7,733 nt of DNA, taken from the NCBI GenBank assembly GCA_020833205.1, contig JAJHQT010000041.1:1-7733 (forward strand). The letters run 5' to 3'. The notes under the pieces are model-generated. The model was not told where the DNA came from. It saw only the letters and a program-made list of their open reading frames with translations, and ran no database searches. Both the position numbers and the translations under genes were made by a program. Origin of the DNA: Pyrobaculum sp. (GTDB taxonomy: Archaea > Thermoproteota > Thermoprotei > Thermoproteales > Thermoproteaceae). How positions within the stretch are numbered: position 1 is the stretch's first letter; each line of letters begins with the position of its first letter. This document shows positions 1 through 6,346 of the stretch, in pieces.

Positions 1-706
1 ACCTAATCTCCCAATACCACTCAGGCGTCCCCACGGCCCCCAGCTGAGCTGGGTTATCCACGTCCAGCCTCACCCAAGAGCGGGTTATGGGGGCGAAACG
101 CATAACCTCCTCCTCGTCCTCCGGCACATCCAGCGGCTGAAGGACGTGGCTTGTCCAGAACCCGTCGTAGGCCACCACCACCGGCAGATGCACCCGCGAG
201 TCCTCAGCGACGCGGTATGCTTGTATAACTGTGTCGAAAGCTTCCTGGGCGCTTTGCGCTATATATATGATCCACCCCAGCTCCCTCATCGACATCACAT
301 CGCTGTAGTCGCCCCACACGTTTATAGGCGCCGAGTAGGTGCGCACCGCCATGCCCATCACTATGGGGAGCCGCATCCCCACCGCTATGGGCAGATTCTC
401 ATACATGTGACCAAGACCCTGCGACGAGGTTTCGGTAAACACCCGGGCCCCCATGGCCGAGGCGCCGATGACTGCCGACATGGCCGAGTGCTCGCTCTCC
501 ACCGGGATGAACTCGGCGTCTAATTCGCCGTTGTTTACATACTCAGCCAGCTTCTCTACGACGGGCGTCTGAGGCGTGATGGGATAGGCCGCTATGACCT
601 CAGGTCTGCACATCTTAACGGCGAGCGCCACAGCGTGGTTGCCAGTCAACGCAATACGCTTCTGCGCCACTATCTTCTCTTTCGGAACTAAGGCCTGCGC
701 CGTCAT
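1..706 (-). CDS. porA: Pyruvate:ferredoxin oxidoreductase alpha subunit, N-terminal part (runs off window)
   Basis: The alpha subunit forms, with beta, the thiamine-diphosphate site that oxidatively decarboxylates pyruvate with CoA to acetyl-CoA, CO2 and reduced ferredoxin in the cytoplasm. The frame is open from an ATG at 704-706 to the window edge and gives 235 codons; the family is usually close to 400, so the C-terminal part is missing. I read the family motif YPITPQTP at residues 41-48, the segment VESEHSA at 69-75 with Glu70 as the likely thiamine-binding glutamate, SQGLGHM at 95-101, and the GDYSDVMSMRE segment at 132-142 typical of this subunit. The start overlaps the porGD stop in an ATGA, and a GGTGA Shine-Dalgarno match lies 7 bases upstream, so the start is well supported. 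A porB gene is expected next. A related 2-oxoacid oxidoreductase (for example 2-ketoisovalerate) cannot be fully excluded; the family assignment is firm. Confidence 0.9.
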   Translation of the reverse strand, partial: MTAQALVPKEKIVAQKRIALTGNHAVALAVKMCRPEVIAAYPITPQTPVVEKLAEYVNNGELDAEFIPVESEHSAMSAVIGASAMGARVFTETSSQGLGHMYENLPIAVGMRLPIVMGMAVRTYSAPINVWGDYSDVMSMRELGWIIYIAQSAQEAFDTVIQAYRVAEDSRVHLPVVVAYDGFWTSHVLQPLDVPEDEEEVMRFAPITRSWVRLDVDNPAQLGAVGTPEWYWEIR

Positions 707-1641
707 ATCTCTCTCACCATCTTAATCGCTCCGGTTGGGCACACCTCGGCGCATATGCCGCAACCCTTGCAGTACTGATAGTCGAAGTCTATGACCTTCA
801 TTCTAAACACCCTCCCCCGCGGGCCTTGTGTCTCCCGCCAAGCCTCCAACACGGCGTCGTCTGGGCAATATAGCCAACATTTTCTACACATGATGCATTT
901 AGAGTGGTCAATTACGGGCTTTTCCAGCCTCCACCCGCCCGTCGTGTAGAAGAGGCTTGAGCCTGGAAACACCGCGCCGGCCTTAGACACCTCAGTCCAG
1001 CCAACCAACTCGTAGGGGCCTGTCAAGAAGGCGGAAGTGGTGGAGATGACGCCCTTGGGGGTGGCAGACTTCTCCACCACCTCAGGCGGGATGACCAACG
1101 CCGCCTCGTACGCCTCTTTCGTAGCGGCGAAGTTCTCCTCTACGGCTTTGCCAAGTTGAGTCTCAAACGCCGATTTGATGGACTCCAGCCTCGGGAATCC
1201 CATCACCTTAGCGAAAGCCCCCGCCAACGGGCCGTTGGGCACTGGCAGTTTGACGTGTTTCATCGCAATTCCTACCGCATCTAGCAACACAAGATGGACA
1301 TCGTTTCTCCCCACTAGTTTCTTGACGTCTTCTGGAGGCTTCGCCGTGTTGATAATAATATAGCCGCCCGGCTTCACGGCGTCTATGGCAAATCTCATCG
1401 GCTCGATAAGCTTGTCGTCGAAGATCACTACGACGTCTGGCGTCTTGACAGGCTCTTGATCTTCTATGGGATCTTTGTCTATGGTTAGAAAAGCCTTAAC
1501 CGGAGCGCCTCTCCTCTCGGCGCCGAACTCAGGATTAGCAATGGCGTAAAATCCGTCAAGAATGGCGGCATTCGCCACGATGTACGTAGCGGTAACGATG
1601 CCCTGCCCACCGCGGCCCAGCCATACCGTTTCAACCCGCAT
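703..1641 (-). CDS. porG: Pyruvate:ferredoxin oxidoreductase, fused gamma and delta subunits
   Basis: One 312-residue protein combines two oxidoreductase subunits that are often separate. Residues 1 to about 180 are the gamma domain, beginning with the glycine-rich GRGGQG at 9-14 and containing FGAERRGAPV near 39-48. From about residue 200 it reads as the delta subunit: TTGGWR at 233-238, then two ferredoxin-type clusters, C249-x2-C252-x2-C255-x3-C259-P and C291-x2-C294-x2-C297-x3-C301-P. All eight cysteines needed for two [4Fe-4S] clusters are present; these pass electrons from the catalytic subunits to free ferredoxin. The longest frame starts at 1647 (MHM...), but I choose the ATG at 1639-1641 because it lies exactly as far from a TTTTAAAGC box as the nuoJ start does from its own, GAGG sits 7 bases before it, and MRVETVWLGRGGQG is a typical gamma-subunit start. 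It is first in the por operon and overlaps porA by 4 bases. A combined porGD label would be equally fair. Confidence 0.92.
   Translation of the reverse strand: MRVETVWLGRGGQGIVTATYIVANAAILDGFYAIANPEFGAERRGAPVKAFLTIDKDPIEDQEPVKTPDVVVIFDDKLIEPMRFAIDAVKPGGYIIINTAKPPEDVKKLVGRNDVHLVLLDAVGIAMKHVKLPVPNGPLAGAFAKVMGFPRLESIKSAFETQLGKAVEENFAATKEAYEAALVIPPEVVEKSATPKGVISTTSAFLTGPYELVGWTEVSKAGAVFPGSSLFYTTGGWRLEKPVIDHSKCIMCRKCWLYCPDDAVLEAWRETQGPRGRVFRMKVIDFDYQYCKGCGICAEVCPTGAIKMVREI
714..718 (-). promoter_or_regulatory. Shine-Dalgarno site for porA
   Basis: The minus strand reads GGTGA, complementary to the anti-Shine-Dalgarno end of archaeal 16S rRNA, 7 bases before the porA ATG and inside the end of porGD. 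Together with the 4-base ATGA overlap it suggests translation of porA is coupled to porGD on one transcript. Confidence 0.55.
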
Positions 1642-1658
1642 GTGCATGCCTCATATGC

Positions 1659-1667
1659 GCTTTAAAA
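1659..1667 (-). promoter_or_regulatory. TATA-box-like promoter element for porGD-porA
   Basis: On the minus strand TTTTAAAGC is followed by exactly 17 bases and then the ATG at 1641. The purine-rich GTAAAGAG just upstream could serve as a BRE (TFB recognition element). The spacing leaves room for little or no 5' leader. A second A/T-rich candidate, CTTTATAG (1678-1685), would instead start transcription around 1655. The first is preferred because the same arrangement precedes nuoJ. Confidence 0.55.
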
Positions 1668-1676
1668 CTCTTTACT

Positions 1677-1691
1677 TCTATAAAGTATAGA
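1677..1691. repeat. Perfect hexamer inverted repeat upstream of porGD
   Basis: The plus strand reads TCTATA-AAG-TATAGA, two perfect 6-base arms around a 3-base spacer. It ends 9 bases upstream of the TTTTAAAGC box, a plausible position for a transcription regulator, and it overlaps the alternative TATA-like CTTTATAG. It is A/T-rich and short, so it may be only a second core promoter element or chance. Confidence 0.35.
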
Positions 1692-1721
1692 TCCAAAGAT
1701 TGCTTAGGTTGAAATTGTCTT

Positions 1722-2822
1722 TTATAATAATGAACTAATGTGATAAATAAACCAAAGAGGCGCAACGACGCCGAGAGCAACCACGACTGCGGCGACCAAA
1801 GGCGGCACGCCCGAGCGGCTGGCCGGTAGCTGGTCCATAAGCCTGAAGTAATAGGGCGCCACCATCACCACATTGGCTAGGACGTACAGCGCGGGGCCCC
1901 AGCCCAGCCGTTCTGCAGTGATTAAGACAAGCAACATCTTAGGCCAGAAGCCGAACAGAGGTGGGAGCCCTATTTGGTGTATAGCCAGCGTCTTGGCCGC
2001 CCAAGGGGACGTCCCTGCGTACATGGCGTAGAAGAGGCCAAGCTTCCCGAAGGCGTCGGCGAGCACAAGCGCCAAGGCGACCTCAGGCTGGAGGGGGTAT
2101 ATAAACACGGCAAAGCCCGAATGCGCCACAGTGGAGTACGCCAATATGCGGCGGAGGTCTGTGCTGGTCAAGGCGCCTAGGTTGCCGATCAGCATCGAGA
2201 GGGCGCCTAGAGCCAGAGGGAGCATCGCGGGGGGGACAGGCTTTATGGCGAGGAGGGCGAAGGCCGCGGAGAGCTTCGGCAGGCTGGCCAATATGGCGAG
2301 TCCCGCCGGGTGGGCGCGGCCGTAGACGTCGGGAACCCAGAGGAACATAGGCGCCACGCCTAGCTCAAGCGCCACGGCGAGGAGAAGAAAGGTCTCCCCA
2401 AACGGCGACCCCCGCTGGCCAATGCCGATGAAAAGGAAGGCGGATGCGAAGGCCGAGATCGCCAAATACCTAAAAACCCCCTCGAGGCTTCCCTTGTCTC
2501 TGGCTGTGGGAAGAAGAGCCGCAGGCGAGAGTATAGCCAACACGAAGCCGAAGGCCTTGAGGTAGGGCGCCTGTTGAAACATGAGATATACGCCGGAGAG
2601 AGACAATGCAGAGGCCAGCCCGGCGTAGTACCTAAACACGCCGTCTCTCACCGCTACGATGCCGAGATAAAAGGGCAACGCCAAGAGCGCCAGCGGCGTG
2701 GCCCCCCACAGGGCCCAACCCACGTAAGCAATAAAGGCGGCGTCCGCCGCAAGGCTCCACCGGCTAAACCCTATCAACAGCCTGGCGGCGAAGTAGAGGG
2801 TCAAGATGTAGATCATCTCCAT
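1722..2822 (-). CDS. nuoN: Complex I-like membrane subunit NuoN (antiporter-like)
   Basis: NuoN is one of three antiporter-like proton-translocating subunits in the membrane arm of complex I-type enzymes. The 366-residue protein is almost wholly hydrophobic, about 13-14 helices by eye, and short beside the usual 450-490. Recognition rests on APMFLWVPDVYG at 157-168, SLPKLSAAFALL at 180-191 (Lys183 as the TM8 lysine), SLEGVFRYLAISAFASAFL at 112-130, DAFGKLGLFY at 256-265 (Lys260) and GLPPLFGFWPK at 285-295 (Lys295). The position normally held by the TM7 lysine is Glu153 (ALELGVAPM), and the TM5 glutamate position appears to be Ala96; both codons were checked against the DNA. It is the last gene of the nuo cluster. 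The start overlaps the nuoL stop by 10 bases; the ATG two codons in would give a 4-base ATGA overlap and is an equally good start. No clear U-run terminator follows the stop, so read-through into por is possible. Confidence 0.88.
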   Translation of the reverse strand: MEMIYILTLYFAARLLIGFSRWSLAADAAFIAYVGWALWGATPLALLALPFYLGIVAVRDGVFRYYAGLASALSLSGVYLMFQQAPYLKAFGFVLAILSPAALLPTARDKGSLEGVFRYLAISAFASAFLFIGIGQRGSPFGETFLLLAVALELGVAPMFLWVPDVYGRAHPAGLAILASLPKLSAAFALLAIKPVPPAMLPLALGALSMLIGNLGALTSTDLRRILAYSTVAHSGFAVFIYPLQPEVALALVLADAFGKLGLFYAMYAGTSPWAAKTLAIHQIGLPPLFGFWPKMLLVLITAERLGWGPALYVLANVVMVAPYYFRLMDQLPASRSGVPPLVAAVVVALGVVAPLWFIYHISSLL

Positions 2823-4432
2823 ACCCCAAACACGATGGCCACCGCTATTATGATAGCCGCCGCCAGACCTGCCACGTAGAGGTAGTAGTCAAGCCTCAGC
2901 CCAGCCACGCTGGCCGAGGCCCTGCGGACGAGCGTCACGAGGCCGTCGTGAAGGGCCGCATCCACAAGCCAATCCGCCAAGGTCACTGCATCTGCCGCAA
3001 GCCGCCACAGAGGCGCCGAGGCTTGCAGAGCCCTGTCCACGGCTTTGTCCACCACGGCCGCCAGCCTCCAGAGGGCGTTAAACGCCGTGGGAGCCACCAT
3101 GTCGAAAAGCACGGGCAGATAAAACCGCCGCTTGAGTACCTCCACGTCGCCGAGAAACGCCAAGACGCCTCCGGCCAAGGCGAGGAGGAGGACGGGCGGA
3201 GGAGCGGCGTATAGCAGAAAGTTTGGCACCACCAAGAGGGCGAGGTACGGCACCCACATAGGCTCCCAGTCGTTCACGGTGGGCGCTTGTAGCATCCGCC
3301 CCAGGTAGCCCACGGTAAGCGCCGAAACCGCCACAGTCCACAGAGGAGCCCCAGCCTTGGCCAAGGCCCCCGTCGGCATGATGCCCACCAACATGAGCAT
3401 CCCCAGCGCAATGGCGATCTTAGCGGCTAGGGGATAGGCCTCGGGAAATCTGCTGTGCGTCACGTGTATCGCGTGGCCCACGGCCATGAAGAGGGCGGCC
3501 TTGGCGAAGCCGTGTGCGTATATTAGCAACGCCGCCTCGTGGGGATTTTCAAGCGCAATCGCCGTAATCATGCCCAGATAAGACGCCGTCGACGCCGCCA
3601 AGACAAGCTTAGGCTCCCTCTGCCCAAGCGCCATGAGGCCCGCGGCGAAGGCCGTGGCGGCGCCCACCAGAAACGCCACCTCGGCGGCCCAGCCGGCGAG
3701 GAGATGGCCAAGCTTGAGGAGGAGGATAGGCCCAGCCTTGACCATGGTAGAGCTGTGGAGCAACGCGCTCACGGGCGTCGGCGCCGACATCGCCGTCATG
3801 AGCCAGTCTGTAAACGGCAACTGGGCGGCTTTGGCGAAGGCGGCGGTGAGGAAAAGCGCAGAGACTAAATCATCGGCGCGCCCCCAACCGCTTATGAAAG
3901 GCCCGTATCTCAAGGCCATACCGCCCAAGGCTATCAACAACGCCGCGGTGCCCACCTCCACCGTGACGATGGCTCTAAACGCCGAGGAGGAGGGCGGCCA
4001 GAGCCAAGTTATGCCGCCCGCCCTTGCGCCGTCGCCCACATACCCCATCTCGTCTCCGTCGCGGTAAGTCAAGATGAGCCCCCAGCTGGCTATATCCAAG
4101 CCTGCCCACCCCAGCGCCAAGAGGAGCCAGTGATCTGCCGTCAAAAAGAGCTCCATGGAGCCGAAGAAAACCCCCATCCACCCCCAGAACCAGCCCAGCC
4201 TCTCTGCGCCCTTCATGTAGAAGTGCGAATAAACCACAATAGCCAGGTAGACGCCCGCCACAAACGCGGCGAATTCGCTTGGCTTTAGGAAAGGCGTGGA
4301 GGGTCCGGCGCCTGTCAAAAGGCCGGCTAGAAACAGAGCCGCCGCGGCGACGGCGGCGTAGCCCCTGGCCGCTAGGAGATCCGCCAGAGCCGCCGCAAAG
4401 GCGGCGATAAGCAACAGCTCTAGTGCAACCAT
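2813..4432 (-). CDS. nuoL: Complex I-like membrane subunit NuoL (antiporter-like, with lateral helix)
   Basis: This 539-residue protein (bacterial NuoL is about 610) is the distal antiporter-like subunit of the complex I membrane arm. The proton-channel region carries FAKAAQLPFTDWL at 199-211 (TM7 Lys201) and TPVSALLHSSTMVKAG at 219-234 (His226, TM8 Lys232), which mark NuoL rather than NuoM or NuoN. HGFAKAALF at 307-315 supplies Lys311 and GALAKAG at 355-361 a TM12 lysine. After helices near 392-426, residues about 445-510 form a long amphipathic stretch followed by a final helix at 516-537, matching the lateral HL helix and anchor helix of NuoL. In TM5 the usual GWEG is GWAG at 108-111: the key glutamate is Ala110, with Asp113 one turn on. 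It starts 13 bases inside the end of nuoM and overlaps nuoN by 10, with no obvious Shine-Dalgarno site, so coupled translation is likely. Two minus-strand frames within it (3078-3341 and 3975-4181) are shadows. Confidence 0.92.
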   Translation of the reverse strand: MVALELLLIAAFAAALADLLAARGYAAVAAAALFLAGLLTGAGPSTPFLKPSEFAAFVAGVYLAIVVYSHFYMKGAERLGWFWGWMGVFFGSMELFLTADHWLLLALGWAGLDIASWGLILTYRDGDEMGYVGDGARAGGITWLWPPSSSAFRAIVTVEVGTAALLIALGGMALRYGPFISGWGRADDLVSALFLTAAFAKAAQLPFTDWLMTAMSAPTPVSALLHSSTMVKAGPILLLKLGHLLAGWAAEVAFLVGAATAFAAGLMALGQREPKLVLAASTASYLGMITAIALENPHEAALLIYAHGFAKAALFMAVGHAIHVTHSRFPEAYPLAAKIAIALGMLMLVGIMPTGALAKAGAPLWTVAVSALTVGYLGRMLQAPTVNDWEPMWVPYLALLVVPNFLLYAAPPPVLLLALAGGVLAFLGDVEVLKRRFYLPVLFDMVAPTAFNALWRLAAVVDKAVDRALQASAPLWRLAADAVTLADWLVDAALHDGLVTLVRRASASVAGLRLDYYLYVAGLAAAIIIAVAIVFGVWR

Positions 4433-5700
4433 AGCGGCAGAACGACTAGGAGGACGTAGGGCGCCAAGGCCGACGCCAAAATGGCGGTATACATCTCGGC
4501 CGGGTACTCCACGCGGCTCTCCCCGGCTCTATACATCTGGTTGAAGAGGTAGAAGCTGTACACCGCAGTGGAGACTAAGGCGAAGACGGCCAGCGCCGCG
4601 GCGGAAAGCGCCTGGGGCACCCCAGCCGCCACGTAGGCCTTCCCGACGAGGTTTATGCCGAAGAGCCCAGCCAACGCGACGAAGCCTAAGACGCCCGCCG
4701 CCAGGAGGTGCCTATCCCACCGGGTCTCGCCTATGGCCCTGGTATGTAGCGCCACTATGTAAAGCCCGGCCAGCATGAAGAGAGCCGCCTTGGCGAAGGC
4801 GTGTCCCACAAACAGCAAGGCGGTCGCGGCGTAGCTTACATCGACATCTTTAATAGAGGCCGCCGCCAATAGGAGGCCCATGTTTGCAATTGTGCTGTCT
4901 GCCAGCGCCCTCTTGAAGTCTGTCTCGCGGAACACCAGGAGGGAGCCGTAGACCGCGGTCACTAGGCCGTAGATGAACAGGGTATCCAGAGGCCAGCCGG
5001 CCCACGCCCTCAGGCGCCAGATCCAGTATGCCATAAGGCCCACGTGAACCGGCGACAGCAACGCCGAAAGCGGAGTCGGAGCCTCGGCGTGGGCGTAGGG
5101 TAGCCAGAAGTGCACCCCCGCAGTCCCCATCTTTATCAACAGCCCCAACAAGACGAGGACAGAGGCGAGGCCGGTTGCTTTAAAGACGTCTGCGGCGAAG
5201 GTGCCCGAGATCGCTACGCCTATTAGAAACGAGATGGAGCCGACTTGCGCCCATATGAAGTACAGAAGGGCCACGAACCGCCTGTTGCCGTAGCCGAAGT
5301 ACCAGATCAAGAGGAAGCTCGTGATTATGCTAAGCTCCAGCGCGAGGAAGACGAAGATCAGGTTTTCAAAGAGTATTATGAAGAGGAACGAGAGGACGTA
5401 GAGGACGTGCACTCCGTAATACCAGCGCGGCGCGCCGAGGTGTCTGAGGTAGGGCGGCGAGTAAAACGCCACCACGAGACCCAGCACCACGGAGACGGCT
5501 AGGAACGGCAATTTGTAGTAATCCACAGCCACCGACACCTCTCCCACATAAGGCAGAACGCCTAGGGTCTCTCTGCCGGGGATTAAGAAGAGAAGCATGG
5601 CCGCCATCGAGGCCAAAGCCGCCGGCAGACCCAGCCTCAGAGCCGCCGTAGCGAGCACGCCGGAGAGGGCGACTGCGAGTAGGAAGAAGACGTTATACAT
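4420..5700 (-). CDS. nuoM: Complex I-like membrane subunit NuoM (antiporter-like)
   Basis: The protein has 426 residues and about 14 hydrophobic helices and belongs to the proton-conducting antiporter family shared by NuoL/M/N, MrpA/D and hydrogenase membrane subunits. The TM5 glutamate is kept (LALELS at 119-124, Glu122), as is the TM7 lysine (LLIKMG at 187-192, Lys190), followed by HFWLPYAHAEAPTPLSALLS at 197-216. TM8 then reads SPVHVGLMAYWIWR, so the lysine expected near 221 is a glycine, with His219 two residues before. GHAFAKAALFM at 299-309 gives Lys304, and Lys354 is the likely TM12 lysine. It sits directly after nuoK, where nuoL usually lies, but lacks the lateral helix seen in the next gene, so NuoM fits better; MrpD-like is the alternative name. 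The start overlaps nuoK by 8 bases and has a GGAGG sequence 3 bases before the ATG. Confidence 0.85.
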   Translation of the reverse strand: MYNVFFLLAVALSGVLATAALRLGLPAALASMAAMLLFLIPGRETLGVLPYVGEVSVAVDYYKLPFLAVSVVLGLVVAFYSPPYLRHLGAPRWYYGVHVLYVLSFLFIILFENLIFVFLALELSIITSFLLIWYFGYGNRRFVALLYFIWAQVGSISFLIGVAISGTFAADVFKATGLASVLVLLGLLIKMGTAGVHFWLPYAHAEAPTPLSALLSPVHVGLMAYWIWRLRAWAGWPLDTLFIYGLVTAVYGSLLVFRETDFKRALADSTIANMGLLLAAASIKDVDVSYAATALLFVGHAFAKAALFMLAGLYIVALHTRAIGETRWDRHLLAAGVLGFVALAGLFGINLVGKAYVAAGVPQALSAAALAVFALVSTAVYSFYLFNQMYRAGESRVEYPAEMYTAILASALAPYVLLVVLPLWLH

Positions 5701-5929
5701 AGCCCTCCTTGGCCAATCTGTAGAGCGACGCCACCATGAGCACAGTTTCGGCGACTCCCACCACGGTTGCTACTGCAACTAGCGACAAATCGCCGGACAA
5801 CGCGGCGCCCCAGATCCCCGCCATAATCGCCACCTCAGCACCTATGATCACGCGGACAAGCGAGTTTGCGACCGCCACAACCGCCATGCCGCCTGCCAGC
5901 AACACCACGAGGAATATAAGCTCAGTCAT
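5693..5929 (-). CDS. nuoK: Complex I-like membrane subunit NuoK
   Basis: NuoK is a small three-helix membrane subunit carrying two buried glutamates that relay protons between NuoJ and the antiporter-like subunits. The 78-residue reading shows three helices near 4-24, 25-44 and 48-71. Both family glutamates are present: Glu32 in IIGAEVAIMAG and Glu61 in VVGVAETVLMVASLYR, the latter ending in the typical LYR. The family is usually about 100 residues, so this is a short version. I start at the ATG at 5927-5929; a longer frame could begin at a TTG at 5945-5947, adding MPPGFP, but the ATG overlaps the nuoJ stop by only 8 bases and the added residues do not resemble the family start. It overlaps nuoM by 8 bases at its other end. 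Confidence 0.88.
   Translation of the reverse strand: MTELIFLVVLLAGGMAVVAVANSLVRVIIGAEVAIMAGIWGAALSGDLSLVAVATVVGVAETVLMVASLYRLAKEGYV
5703..5708 (-). promoter_or_regulatory. Shine-Dalgarno site for nuoM
   Basis: The minus strand reads AAGGAGGGCT immediately before the nuoM ATG at 5700, inside the end of nuoK. GGAGG is the strongest Shine-Dalgarno match in the nuo cluster, though its 3-base spacing to the ATG is tight. The other internal nuo starts have weak or no such site and probably depend on coupling to the preceding gene. Confidence 0.5.
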
Positions 5930-6329
5930 GGGAAAGCCTGGCGGCAACTACGAAAGAAAAGAGGAGCAAGACGGCGGCTAACGGGATGACGATGGGGTCT
6001 ACCGAGGCCGCTATTGTTCTCTGCCCAGCTCCCGGCATTAAGACGAGGGGCAACGCCGCCAGCGACGCCAAGGCCACGGGCCGCATCTCCACAGCGCGGC
6101 TCTCTTCAGAGAGGCTCGCCGCGGCCACAATCACCAATGTCAAGGCGGCTACTACGTACACCAACACAATGAGTATAAACGCCGCCGAAAGCGCCGGGTC
6201 TAGAACCCACACTGCACCAGCAACGGTAACACCCAAAAAAGTTAGAGAAACGGCGGCTAAGATGTTGTCCCTCGTCTTAGCCATGGCCAAGATGAGCAAA
6301 AGAGCTATGGCTGAGACCAACCACAGCAT
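5922..6329 (-). CDS. nuoJ: Complex I-like membrane subunit NuoJ
   Basis: NuoJ is a membrane-arm subunit at the junction between the quinone-reactive part and the antiporter-like subunits; its third helix bends during turnover. The 135-residue protein (family usually about 160-200) has about five hydrophobic segments near 2-17, 23-43, 46-71, 84-98 and 113-131. The third, LIVLVYVVAALTLVIVAAAS at 53-72, corresponds to the family's YVGAI-type segment, with Tyr58 as the conserved tyrosine and alanine replacing the second glycine-like position. Identity rests on this segment, its position just before nuoK, and its size; sequence signal is weaker than for its neighbours. It is first in the nuo cluster and its ATG follows a TATA-like box at a distance that suggests a leaderless transcript. 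Genes for NuoA, B, C, D, H and I are not upstream, where an MFS transporter lies instead. Confidence 0.8.
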   Translation of the reverse strand: MLWLVSAIALLLILAMAKTRDNILAAVSLTFLGVTVAGAVWVLDPALSAAFILIVLVYVVAALTLVIVAAASLSEESRAVEMRPVALASLAALPLVLMPGAGQRTIAASVDPIVIPLAAVLLLFSFVVAARLSHD

Positions 6330-6346
6330 AGCAACGTATCAACAAT

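Noticed and set aside
146..523. Plus-strand open frame of 125 codons opposite porA
   Set aside because: It is rich in His, Arg and Pro, resembles no protein, and lies entirely antisense to porA, whose own frame is clearly conserved. It is a shadow of GC-rich coding DNA.
1737..1747. C-box-like GTGATAA near the nuoN end, plus strand
   Set aside because: One base off the consensus and no D box at a normal distance; it lies within the nuoN coding region.
3078..3341. Minus-strand frames inside nuoL (3078-3341 and 3975-4181)
   Set aside because: They overlap nuoL in another frame, are rich in Arg and Gly, and have no recognisable domain or own start signal.
5930..5947. Longer nuoK start at a TTG codon
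   Set aside because: It adds MPPGFP, which is unlike the start of NuoK proteins, and increases the overlap with nuoJ; the ATG at 5929 is simpler.
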